This document shows, piece after piece, positions 1 to 6,526 of a DNA stretch of 7,250 nt. The notes under the pieces are model-generated. The model was not told the DNA's origin and ran no database searches. It saw only the letters and a list, made by a program, of their open reading frames with translations. Numbering within the stretch: position 1 is the first letter of the stretch; every line of letters starts with the position of its first letter. The translations under genes and the position numbers were made by a program. Origin of the DNA: Sphingomonadales bacterium (GTDB taxonomy: Bacteria; Bacteroidota; Bacteroidia; UBA7662); assembly GCA_016872125.1 (NCBI GenBank), contig VHBD01000071.1:1-7250 (forward strand), written 5' to 3'.

Positions 1-717
1 ATCGAAGGGGGGAGCACGGAGCGCCGCAAATGGCTGGATATGATGTTGGCCCAGGTCTATCCCGACTATGTGGGCAGGCTTCTACGCAGGGATCATTTTC
101 TGGGACAGCGCAATGCCTTGCTCAAAGCGGTTGGCCCTTATGGGCAGCCTGATCAGGAACTGCTGGCGCTGTACGACCAGGAACTGACCTTAAGCCATGA
201 GGCTATTCACATCAGCCGCTGCCGGTGGCTGGCGGATTTCGAGCCCCACCTCCAAACCTTTTATACCGAAATGGCGGGTCCCAGCGAGCCCGCGGAACTT
301 CGTTACCTCAGCGATTGGGAAGCCCATCGTGTTCCCGATCAAAGGCCTCTCTTGCGCAAAGAATTGGAGGCGGGCTTAACCCTGTGGGGTACCCAAAGGG
401 ATGATGTGGAGTTTATGCTCAAAGCGCAATCCGTGAAACGCTACGCCTCGCAGGGCCAACGCAAATCTCTGGTCCTGGCCCTTAAGCTCGCTCAATGCCA
501 GTATTTTGTGAAGAGCGGCAAGCCCTTTGTTTATTTGTTGGTGGATGATCTTTTCGAAAAGCTGGACCAAGGCAGACTTCAAGGCCTTACCAAAGCCATG
601 CAGGCTTTGACCCGAGAGGGAACCCGCGTTTTCTTGACCGATACCGACCGGGTTCGGGTTCAGGATTTGATGAGATCTTGCCATCAGCATTGCCAGATCA
701 TCCCCTTGATTCCCTAA
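1..717 (+). CDS. recF: DNA replication/repair protein RecF, C-terminal part (5' end outside window)
   Basis: RecF is an SMC/ABC-like ATPase that binds gapped DNA and, with RecO and RecR, helps load RecA. The frame is open from base 1, giving 238 visible residues. A full RecF is about 360 residues, so roughly the first 120, including Walker A, are missing. Numbered from base 1, an EGGSTERRKWLD segment (2-13) and QRNALLK (36-42) match the arm region of RecF. GTQRDD (130-135) corresponds to the usual GPHRDD. SQGQRKSLVLALKLAQ (150-165) is the ABC signature region, VDDLFEKLD (181-189) contains Walker B, and FLTDTD (211-216) is the switch (D-loop/H-loop) region. The TAA stop lies 17 bp before the lipoprotein start, so the two genes may be co-transcribed. 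Identification is firm; only the GPH to GTQ change is slightly unusual. Confidence 0.95.
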   Translation: MEGGSTERRKWLDMMLAQVYPDYVGRLLRRDHFLGQRNALLKAVGPYGQPDQELLALYDQELTLSHEAIHISRCRWLADFEPHLQTFYTEMAGPSEPAELRYLSDWEAHRVPDQRPLLRKELEAGLTLWGTQRDDVEFMLKAQSVKRYASQGQRKSLVLALKLAQCQYFVKSGKPFVYLLVDDLFEKLDQGRLQGLTKAMQALTREGTRVFLTDTDRVRVQDLMRSCHQHCQIIPLIP

Positions 718-734
718 TTTTTTACCTTCAATCC

Positions 735-1310
735 ATGAAATCAATTTTGAAAGTGAGCAGGCTATTTGTTTGGGGACTTTGGGTCCTTGTTCTCAGCTCT
801 TGCGGTCAAGGGACCCAAACAATCCCTGAGAATGAACGCAGTGCTTCTGCGGATTCTACGCGGTATTTGGAGCTTCTGCGATCACGAATTGACTCCCTCG
901 AGAGAGTCTTGGCCAAAGATTCTTTGGCCCAAAGTAACCATGAAAACCTACTGGACTCTTTGGGAACGCTTTGTGTGGAATTGGCGAATAAATATCAGTC
1001 AACACCCTATGCCCCCGTGGCTTTGTGGAAGGCGTCCAGGTCATTCCGAGCTGCAGGTTCTTATCCACAGGCCATAGAATGCGGCAGAGCCTTAACGGAA
1101 GCATTTCCTCAACACGACCTTGCGGCTTCCGCCTTGTTTCACAACGCGTTGATTTTCAACGAAGATTTGCAAAACACGGCCTCCGCAGCCTTTTATTTGG
1201 ATCGATTGTTGGAGGAGTATCCTGCCGATAGTTTAGCCTCCCAAGCCCAAGCCATGAAAGAATTGTTAGGGCTTAGCGAAGAGGAATTATGGAGGAGGTT
1301 GCGTAAGTAA
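735..1310 (+). CDS. Putative lipoprotein with coiled coil and TPR-like repeats
   Basis: A 191-residue protein predicted to be exported and lipid-anchored. I chose the ATG at 735, not the upstream ATG at 678, because translation from 735 begins directly with a classic lipoprotein signal: basic MKSILKVSR, a hydrophobic stretch (11-20) and the lipobox LSSC with the acylated Cys at 23. The earlier start would overlap recF and bury the signal. A linker rich in polar residues follows, then a likely short coiled coil (44-62). Helical TPR-like hairpins follow at about 92-126 (YAPVALWKASRSF, then AIECGRALTEAFP) and 129-163 (AASALFHNALIF, then AAFYLDRLLEEYP). This layout resembles BamD/YbgF-type periplasmic TPR proteins, but I cannot assign it to either. 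The function is unknown; a scaffolding role at the envelope is inference. It follows recF closely and converges on cdaA. Confidence 0.85.
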   Translation: MKSILKVSRLFVWGLWVLVLSSCGQGTQTIPENERSASADSTRYLELLRSRIDSLERVLAKDSLAQSNHENLLDSLGTLCVELANKYQSTPYAPVALWKASRSFRAAGSYPQAIECGRALTEAFPQHDLAASALFHNALIFNEDLQNTASAAFYLDRLLEEYPADSLASQAQAMKELLGLSEEELWRRLRK

Positions 1311-1337
1311 TTTGAATACCCCAGTGGGCGCTTCAGA

Positions 1338-2126
1338 TTACAAGGTCTTGCTGATGCGATGCATCAAATCGTTTGGGGTCAAGGGCTCAGAGAATTGTCC
1401 ATTGTCCGCCAATACAATTTGACCACTTTCTTCCGAGACCAGCACCACCAAGGCGTCCGTTTGTTCACTCATTCCCAGGGCAGCCTTGTGCCTCATCCCG
1501 TGAGCAGCGGAAGGGTTGGCATGATGTTCATCCAGGGGAAGCACACAAGAGGCGGCTTGAATACGGCCTTTGGCAAGTATCACGGCGCCATCGTGCAAGG
1601 GCGATTCTTTGCGGAATATAGCCTCCAACAAGTCGGAGCTGACCAAGGCATCGACAGGCATTCCACTTGCCGCAAAAAGCTTCAATTCCGAGGTCCTGGC
1701 GATCACGATAAGCGCCCCTGTTCGTGTTTCGGAAAGCCTTGCGCATGCTTCGGAAACCGCTCGAATCCAGCCCTGTTCCTCCTCTTCGTTGTAGGCTTCG
1801 CTATCCATCAGCCTACCCAATTTGCCTAATTTGGAGGGTTCTGCATTCCTCCCAATCATCAAAAGAAACTTTCGAATTTCGGGCTGAAAAACAATGATCA
1901 AAGCAAGCACGCCCAATCCCACAAACTGCTCTAAAAACGCGGAGAAAAGTGGGAGTTCCAGCCACTGGGCCAATTGAAAAAGCAAATTGAAGGCGATTAC
2001 CCCTACCAAGAGGTAAACGACCAAACTGCCTCGAATCAAACGCCAAGCAATGGCCAAAAGAATGGCAACCAAGGACCAGTCCATTAGGTTATGCCAATTC
2101 AACCAGGTATGTTGCGAGAATTCCAT
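1338..2126 (-). CDS. cdaA: Membrane diadenylate cyclase CdaA (DacA), c-di-AMP synthase
   Basis: Condenses two ATP into the second messenger c-di-AMP, anchored in the inner membrane. The chosen ATG (2124-2126) gives 262 residues and starts 4 bp after the folP stop. A longer reading from 2207 would overlap folP by 77 bp and add a 27-residue stretch not typical of the family. Three hydrophobic segments are seen at about 16-31, 34-55 and 67-90, the last ending in FQPEIRKFL. The DAC domain follows from about 120: SELKLFAASGMPVDA, then SPLHDGAVI with the catalytic DGA at 179-181, then GMRHKAALGMSEQTDALVVLVSEESG. The second catalytic motif, normally RHR, reads RHK (212-214). It is the second gene of a folP-cdaA unit, an arrangement I recognise from many Bacteroidota. 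There is no CdaR regulator or glmM beside it, unlike in Firmicutes. The family call is firm. Confidence 0.94.
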   Translation of the reverse strand: MEFSQHTWLNWHNLMDWSLVAILLAIAWRLIRGSLVVYLLVGVIAFNLLFQLAQWLELPLFSAFLEQFVGLGVLALIIVFQPEIRKFLLMIGRNAEPSKLGKLGRLMDSEAYNEEEEQGWIRAVSEACARLSETRTGALIVIARTSELKLFAASGMPVDALVSSDLLEAIFRKESPLHDGAVILAKGRIQAASCVLPLDEHHANPSAAHGMRHKAALGMSEQTDALVVLVSEESGQIVLADNGQFSEPLTPNDLMHRISKTL

Positions 2127-2130
2127 GAGG

Positions 2131-2997
2131 TTATGAAGAGATTGATGGATAAAGGGAAGGCATCTGTTGGCATAGCTGAACACATTGTGCAGCTTCTGTA
2201 ACATCATGGACTCTGAGGATTTTGGCCCCTTGAAGGAGAGCGACAGTATTCATTACTGTGGTACCGTTGAGGGCCTGATCAGCGCCGATTTTTAAGGTTT
2301 GATACACCATGGATTTGCGTGAAATCCCTGCCATGACAGGAAAGCCGAAACGAGTCAAATGCCGTAAGTTGGCCAAAATTTCAAAATTTTGTTCGCGGGT
2401 TTTGGCAAAACCAAAACAGGGGTCCAGAACAATATCCTTGGCCCCTTCATTTTGAAGTTGAATGGCCTTGGAAAGCAGCGTTTCGAAAACTTCAGCGCTC
2501 ACATCATGGTATTCGGTGAGGGATTGCATGGTTGCAGGGTTTCCACGCAAATGACCAAGAACATAGGGAACTTGAAGCTCCAAAACGGTGGAATGCATGT
2601 CAGGGTCCAAGGTTCCTCCGGCAATATCGTTGATCATGCAAGCGCCGGTCTGGATTCCAATTTTGGCGACAGCTGCACGGAATGTATCCACGGAGAGGAC
2701 CGCCTCGGGAAAATGCTTCAAAATTCCTTCAACCCCGGCTTGTATCCGATCGGATTCCAGAGATACCTCCACAGGGTTGGCCCCCGGCCTGGTCGAACAA
2801 GCTCCCAAATCCAAAAGGTCTGCCCCCGCCTCCAACATTGCTCCCGCTCGGTCCAGCAAGGAGGCTCCGTCGTGTTGAACACGACTGCCCGCATAGAAGG
2901 AATCCTCGGTCAAATTGAGAATACCCATGATACGAGGTTGATCCAAGGGGAGTAAGTTGCCCTTGCAAACCAACGAAAGGGATGAATCCGCTATCAT
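2131..2997 (-). CDS. folP: Dihydropteroate synthase FolP
   Basis: Joins 6-hydroxymethyl-7,8-dihydropterin pyrophosphate with p-aminobenzoate in folate synthesis; it is the target of sulfonamides. The 288-residue length is normal. In order, the TIM-barrel motifs are MGILNLTEDSF (24-34, usually NVTPDSF), DLGACSTRPGA (63-73), SVDT (102-105), MINDIAGG (121-128), GHLRGNPATMQ (148-158), LDPCFGFAKT (191-200), GISRKS (224-229) and RVHDV (262-266). The residues matching E. coli Asn22, Asp96, Asn115, Asp185, Lys221 and Arg255 are all present (N28, D104, N123, D192, K228, R262). Several loop positions differ from consensus, including Cys in DPCFGF and in DLGACS. The start is the ATG at 2995-2997, with no Shine-Dalgarno sequence visible. 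It lies 25 bp from the divergent DUF1599 start and 4 bp before cdaA, which is probably co-transcribed. Confidence 0.96.
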   Translation of the reverse strand: MIADSSLSLVCKGNLLPLDQPRIMGILNLTEDSFYAGSRVQHDGASLLDRAGAMLEAGADLLDLGACSTRPGANPVEVSLESDRIQAGVEGILKHFPEAVLSVDTFRAAVAKIGIQTGACMINDIAGGTLDPDMHSTVLELQVPYVLGHLRGNPATMQSLTEYHDVSAEVFETLLSKAIQLQNEGAKDIVLDPCFGFAKTREQNFEILANLRHLTRFGFPVMAGISRKSMVYQTLKIGADQALNGTTVMNTVALLQGAKILRVHDVTEAAQCVQLCQQMPSLYPSISS

Positions 2998-3000
2998 GGT

Positions 3001-3010
3001 GTAAATTTAC
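3001..3010. promoter_or_regulatory. Palindrome in the folP/DUF1599 divergent intergenic region, possible overlapping promoter element
   Basis: GTAAATTTAC is a perfect 10-bp palindrome. With the flanks it becomes a 16-bp near-palindrome (2998-3013) with a single mismatched pair. It sits in the middle of the only 25 bp separating two divergent start codons. On both strands it reads TAAATTTA, one base from the Bacteroidota -7 promoter consensus TAnnTTTG. It could therefore serve as a shared -7 element or as a small operator. I found no convincing -33 TTG element at the expected distance on either strand, so promoter function is a guess. Confidence 0.35.
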
Positions 3011-3022
3011 CCCTAATCCACT

Positions 3023-3589
3023 ATGAAGACCCTTTTGGAATTTGACGCCGTATTGGCCGAATGCAGAGCTTTGTTTGAAGCGAAAACCCGCGATTATGGG
3101 ACTTCATGGAGGATTTTTCGATTGCCCTCTCTGACTGATCAACTGTACATCAAGGCCTGCAGGATTCGCAATATTGAATCAAGTGGAACCCATAAGGTCG
3201 AAGAGGGGGTGAGGCCTGAGTTCATAAGCCTCATTAATTACAGCATTATGGCGTTGATTCAGTTGGAAATGGGGATACCTGCCGGCGTTGCTTTGGAAAA
3301 CCCTGTGAATATGCCCTTGCACTTGGCCTTGGAGCAGTTTGATTTGCATGCAGCCGCTAACCGTGCGTTGTTGGCGAATAAGAATCACGATTACGGCGAA
3401 GCTTGGCGTGAAATGCGACCCTCTTCGTTGACCGACATGATTATGGTCAAGTTAATGAGAATTAAGCAAATCGAGGATAATGATGGACAGGCCTTGGTGA
3501 GTGAGGGGGTCGAAGGTGGTTACAGGGATATTATTAATTATGCTGTTTTTGCCCTGATTCGACACGACGAACCCGTTGTTAATCTATAA
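3023..3589 (+). CDS. Tandem DUF1599 (Nmad1-like) protein of unknown function
   Basis: A 188-residue soluble protein with no signal peptide or membrane segment. It consists of two copies of one domain, residues about 12-82 and 111-182. Both copies share RAL-x(3)-K-x(2)-DYG-x(2)-WR-x(2)-R-x(2)-SLTD, then K-x(2)-RI-x(2)-IE, then V-x-EGV, then INY-x(3)-ALI. This is the DUF1599 family (PF07659, as I recall renamed Nucleotide modification associated domain 1). Duplicated forms are widespread in Bacteroidota. The conserved Lys, Asp, Arg and Glu residues suggest a nucleotide- or phosphate-binding site, but no activity is established. The start is the ATG at 3023, 25 bp from folP. The next gene begins 6 bp after the stop, so co-transcription is likely. 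Family assignment is strong; function is not known to me. Confidence 0.88.
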   Translation: MKTLLEFDAVLAECRALFEAKTRDYGTSWRIFRLPSLTDQLYIKACRIRNIESSGTHKVEEGVRPEFISLINYSIMALIQLEMGIPAGVALENPVNMPLHLALEQFDLHAAANRALLANKNHDYGEAWREMRPSSLTDMIMVKLMRIKQIEDNDGQALVSEGVEGGYRDIINYAVFALIRHDEPVVNL

Positions 3590-3595
3590 TTTAAT

Positions 3596-4738
3596 ATGAT
3601 GAAAATGATAATCCATCTCATTAGGTTCCTAACCGGAGCCTTGTTTATTTTCTCGGGTCTCATCAAGGCTAACGATCCTCTGGGCTTTGGTTACAAGTTG
3701 GAAGAATATTTTGTTGTTTTTGGAACGGAATTTATGGCTCCGCTGGCTACGGGGATGGCGATAGCCATTTGTGTCCTGGAGGTTGTGTTGGGAATAGCCT
3801 TGTGGATGGGCTGGAAGGTCAAGGCCGTGATAGGATGGCTATTGGCCATGATAGTGTTCTTCACCTTTTTGACTTTTTATTCGGCATGGTTCAACAAAGT
3901 GACCGATTGTGGTTGTTTTGGCGATTTTCTCCATTTAACCCCATGGCAGAGCTTCTCCAAGGATGTCGTCTTGCTGGTGATGATCGTGTTATTGGCCATC
4001 AACCGCAAAACCATACGTCCATGGGGCCCTGCTTTCTTAGGGCCGTTCATGGTGGCTATAACGGCCTTTGCTACAATGGGCTTTGCTTTTTATACTTGGA
4101 ATAATTTGCCCTATTTGGATTTCAGGCCTTATGCCGTTGGGAAGAATTTACCCGAAGGCATGGCCATCCCGGAAGGTGCCCCCACCGACGTTTACAAGGA
4201 TCTATGGTTTTATCGAGTGGATGGCAAGGTTGGAACCTACACTACCGAACAGGCGCCATGGGATATCACCCAAGCCAATGGGGAGAAGGCGGAATATGTT
4301 GATCGCAAAACAGAACTGGTAAGTAAAGGCTATAAGCCTCCTATCCATGATTTTGTGATCAGCGATCTCAATGGTAATGCGTATACGGATGATTTTCTGC
4401 AGGCCGAACATTGCCTCTTGGTCATCTCACCCTTTTTGGACAAGGCCTCCGGGGATGCGTGGATCAAAGTAGCTGGCGCATTGGCATGGGCCCGCAGTCG
4501 AGATATTCGGATTGCGATTTTGACCGGCAGCGGCAACGGAGAAATCGAGACCTTCATGACTCGGTACGGTGCTTCGCAATGGCCTTTCTATCAGTGTGAT
4601 GGAACCGTCTTGAAGACCATGATGCGCTCCAATCCTGGGCTAATGGTCCTCCGTAAAGGAACCGTAAAGGCATTATACCCCGCAAGAACCTTCCCGGATG
4701 TCAAGGCCTTGGCGGAATTGACCGGCTTGCAGCCCTAG
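3596..4738 (+). CDS. BT_3928-like membrane protein: DoxX/MauE-type domain plus C-terminal thioredoxin-like domain
   Basis: About 380 residues. The N-terminal half is a DoxX/MauE-like four-helix membrane domain: hydrophobic segments at about 5-23, 47-71, 76-98 and 122-136, with FSGLIKANDPLG (19-30) and the motif CGCFGD (105-110). A fifth segment lies at about 146-168. The C-terminal region (about 248-378) has an alternating strand/helix pattern ending in TMMRSNPGLMVLRKGTV, resembling a thioredoxin-like fold. It lacks a CxxC active site; its only cysteines are C273 and C334. MauE-type proteins are linked to disulfide handling during export, so a role in envelope redox or lipid-associated chemistry is possible, but this is inference. 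The start could be the ATG at 3596 or 3599; no Shine-Dalgarno sequence decides between them. It sits 6 bp after the DUF1599 gene, a pairing I recognise in Bacteroidota. Confidence 0.85.
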   Translation: MMKMIIHLIRFLTGALFIFSGLIKANDPLGFGYKLEEYFVVFGTEFMAPLATGMAIAICVLEVVLGIALWMGWKVKAVIGWLLAMIVFFTFLTFYSAWFNKVTDCGCFGDFLHLTPWQSFSKDVVLLVMIVLLAINRKTIRPWGPAFLGPFMVAITAFATMGFAFYTWNNLPYLDFRPYAVGKNLPEGMAIPEGAPTDVYKDLWFYRVDGKVGTYTTEQAPWDITQANGEKAEYVDRKTELVSKGYKPPIHDFVISDLNGNAYTDDFLQAEHCLLVISPFLDKASGDAWIKVAGALAWARSRDIRIAILTGSGNGEIETFMTRYGASQWPFYQCDGTVLKTMMRSNPGLMVLRKGTVKALYPARTFPDVKALAELTGLQP

Positions 4739-4757
4739 AGGCTATAGGATAGGCTCT
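4737..4757 (+). other. Short stem-loop overlapping the stop of the BT_3928-like gene
   Basis: AGAG (4737-4740) and CTAT (4742-4745) can pair with ATAG (4749-4752) and CTCT (4754-4757). This gives an eight-pair stem with one internal G-G mismatch and a 3-nt AGG loop. No run of T follows, so it is not a standard intrinsic terminator. It lies at the largest gap before the ABC permease and might weaken or process the transcript there. Chance occurrence is quite possible. Confidence 0.25.
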
Positions 4758-4802
4758 CTGAGAATTGTTGCAGGTGATTGTTTGGGATTGACAAGCTTTG
4801 AA

Positions 4803-5882
4803 ATGACCTTGGATTGGATTCGTAGGCTTAGCAAGACTTGGCTTTGGCAAAGATCCTTGCACGCTCTTGCTGTGTTATGGGGTTTAGCCTCGATGGTCTT
4901 TGTGTTGTTTTATGTTTTGCCGGCAGATTCAGCCCAAATGACCTTGGGTCAACGATCTGATCCTGAAACCCTCCAAGAAATTAGGGCTGAACTGGGCCTG
5001 GATTTGCCTTGGGGGGAACGCTACCTGCATTTTTTGAATGATTTATCCCCTTTGTCGGTGCATCAGCTGGGAGAAATTCCTATCAGGTCCCTGTCTTTGT
5101 TTTCCTTGGGTCAAAGCAAGGCGGTGGTCCTCAAGGTTCCTTATCTCGGTAAATCCTATCAAAGCCGCCGCGATGTGGTGACGATGGTGATCGATGCCTT
5201 TGAGGGAACCCTTGTTTTGGCGGTTGCGGCCATGATCCTGGCCACTTTGATGGGCATCACCATGGGAACCTTGGCGGCCTATACCCGTTCCGGCTGGCTT
5301 CGATCCCTGCTCATGGGTTTGTCCATGGCCGGTGTAGCGGCCCCATCATTTTTGGTGAGTTTGTTGTTGGCCTACTTGTTAGGGTATCTGTGGGGACCCT
5401 GGACAGGTTTGTCGATGAGCGGGCACCTCTGGGAATTGGATCCTTGGAACGGGCCTCAACTGCAATGGAAGAATCTTCTGCTTCCTGCCTTGACGCTGGG
5501 CATTCGGCCATTGGCCGTGGTGGTGCAATTGACCCAAGATTCGGTGAGCGATGTCTTGCAACAAGATTATATTCGCACGGCCCAAGCCAAAGGCTTATCG
5601 AAATTCCAAGTCTGGAGGCGGCATGTGATGCCTAATGCTTTGAACCCTATTGTTACGGCCTTGTCAGGTTGGCTATCCTCTTTGTTAGCGGGAGCTGTTT
5701 TTGTGGAATATGTTTTTGGTTGGAAGGGAATGGGCAAGATGACGGTGGACGCCTTGATGGTTTTTGATTTGCCCGTGGTTATGGGTGTTGTCTTATGGTC
5801 AGGTTTTCTCTTTGTCCTGATTAACAATGTGGTGGATTGGTTGTACACGGTCTTGGACCCCAGGGTAAAACTCAACGCTTAA
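4803..5882 (+). CDS. ABC transporter permease, DppB/OppB type
   Basis: An inner-membrane subunit of the dipeptide/oligopeptide/nickel ABC importer family. The ATG at 4803 gives 359 residues. A TTG at 4782 would add seven residues and has an AGGTGA sequence 4 bp upstream, so that start remains possible. The first membrane segment is at about 19-41 and ends in VLPADSAQMTLGQRSD, the family's VLPGDP-like region. A periplasmic insert follows (about 45-130). The remaining segments are at about 133-158, 168-197, 226-245, 285-305 and 325-348. The cytoplasmic EAA loop that contacts the ATPase is clear at about 253-282 (DYIRTAQAKGLS, then RRHVMPNALNP). The C-terminus has FGWKGMGK and ends LDPRVKL, both typical. 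No second permease, ATPase or binding protein lies beside it, so the substrate cannot be inferred. It ends 1 bp before aroK. Confidence 0.93.
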   Translation: MTLDWIRRLSKTWLWQRSLHALAVLWGLASMVFVLFYVLPADSAQMTLGQRSDPETLQEIRAELGLDLPWGERYLHFLNDLSPLSVHQLGEIPIRSLSLFSLGQSKAVVLKVPYLGKSYQSRRDVVTMVIDAFEGTLVLAVAAMILATLMGITMGTLAAYTRSGWLRSLLMGLSMAGVAAPSFLVSLLLAYLLGYLWGPWTGLSMSGHLWELDPWNGPQLQWKNLLLPALTLGIRPLAVVVQLTQDSVSDVLQQDYIRTAQAKGLSKFQVWRRHVMPNALNPIVTALSGWLSSLLAGAVFVEYVFGWKGMGKMTVDALMVFDLPVVMGVVLWSGFLFVLINNVVDWLYTVLDPRVKLNA

Positions 5883-5883
5883 A

Positions 5884-6435
5884 ATGACTACGAATGAACT
5901 GCGTTGCAGACCCCCAAGGATTTATTTGGTGGGAATGCCAGGGAGCGGCAAAAGCAGTTCCGGAAAGTTACTCGCTAGGATCCTTGGGTATGACTTTGAG
6001 GATTTGGATTCGGCAATTGTTCAACGATCGGGGATGTCGGTGAATGAGATTTTCACGCTCAAAGGGGAAGCTATTTTTAGGGAGATGGAAACCCAATGTT
6101 TAGAGGCATTTCATAGCCGCGATGCCTTGGTTCTGGCCACAGGTGGAGGGGCTGTATTGCATAATATGGATCGTATGCTTCAACATGGCTGGGTTCTATG
6201 GTTGGATATCCCAGTGGATGAGTTGGTTCGCCGTGTTTCGATGGGTACCGAAAGAAGGCCGATGTTTCGAAACCTCTCCCAAGAGCAAGTGGAAATGAAG
6301 GTCTGGGAACTGTATCGGCAACGACAAGCCCTGTACGCCCTGGCTCATCGAAGGGTTGGCGATGAGCAGTCTCTTTTGGACTGGGGTCAGCGGATTTTAT
6401 TCTTACCGCTCGCCAATGAGCATCGCAGAGCATAG
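5884..6435 (+). CDS. aroK: Shikimate kinase AroK
   Basis: Phosphorylates shikimate at the 3-hydroxyl with ATP, the fifth step towards chorismate. The 183-residue length is normal. The Walker A motif GMPGSGKSS is at 17-25. The shikimate-binding region FEDLDSAI (38-45), with an aspartate pair and a following EIF-x(3)-GEAIFREME (55-69), is intact. GGG of ATGGGA (85-90) binds shikimate. RRPMF (124-128) is in the lid, and R-x(3)-Y is at 147-151. The ATG at 5884 is 1 bp from the permease stop, indicating translational coupling or at least one transcript. An ATG-proximal Shine-Dalgarno sequence is not seen. The last codons (NEHRRA) are encoded inside the first copy of a direct repeat, so the extreme C-terminus may be species-specific. 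Confidence 0.96.
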   Translation: MTTNELRCRPPRIYLVGMPGSGKSSSGKLLARILGYDFEDLDSAIVQRSGMSVNEIFTLKGEAIFREMETQCLEAFHSRDALVLATGGGAVLHNMDRMLQHGWVLWLDIPVDELVRRVSMGTERRPMFRNLSQEQVEMKVWELYRQRQALYALAHRRVGDEQSLLDWGQRILFLPLANEHRRA

Positions 6436-6474
6436 TGGAGCGCTGAGACATTGAACATCGCAGAGCGTGGTGGA
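6415..6474. repeat. Imperfect direct repeat of 25 bp, period 35 bp
   Basis: Copy 1 (6415-6439) and copy 2 (6450-6474) agree at 21 of 25 positions; the core CATCGCAGAGC is identical in both. The 10 bp after each copy are not related. Copy 1 encodes the last residues and stop of aroK; copy 2 is in the 91-bp gap before the helicase gene. The period is not a multiple of three. It most likely arose by local duplication, or it could be two binding sites about three helical turns apart. Confidence 0.6.
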
Positions 6475-6526
6475 ATCGTAGTTTTCATTTCGGCGGAAAG
6501 GGGCGGTGTTGAACTAAATTCGTGCC

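Noticed and set aside
715..722. TAATTTTT as a promoter -7 element ahead of the lipoprotein gene.
   Set aside because: It only loosely fits TAnnTTTG, overlaps the recF stop, and has no clear -33 partner; a T-rich spacer is expected by chance.
678..734. Upstream start for the lipoprotein gene inside recF.
   Set aside because: It would put 19 residues before a complete lipoprotein signal peptide that begins exactly at the ATG at 735.
1311..1337. Possible bidirectional terminator between the convergent lipoprotein and cdaA genes.
   Set aside because: TGAA/TTCA and CCC/GGG can pair (1313-1335), but the stem is broken by an uneven internal loop and no T run flanks it on either strand.
2127..2207. 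Longer cdaA start at 2207, overlapping folP by 77 bp.
   Set aside because: The extra 27 residues are not typical of the family, and the ATG at 2124-2126 sits neatly 4 bp after the folP stop.
2389..2955. Plus-strand open frame of 188 residues opposite folP.
   Set aside because: It is antisense to a fully conserved folP frame and shows no recognisable domain or signal.
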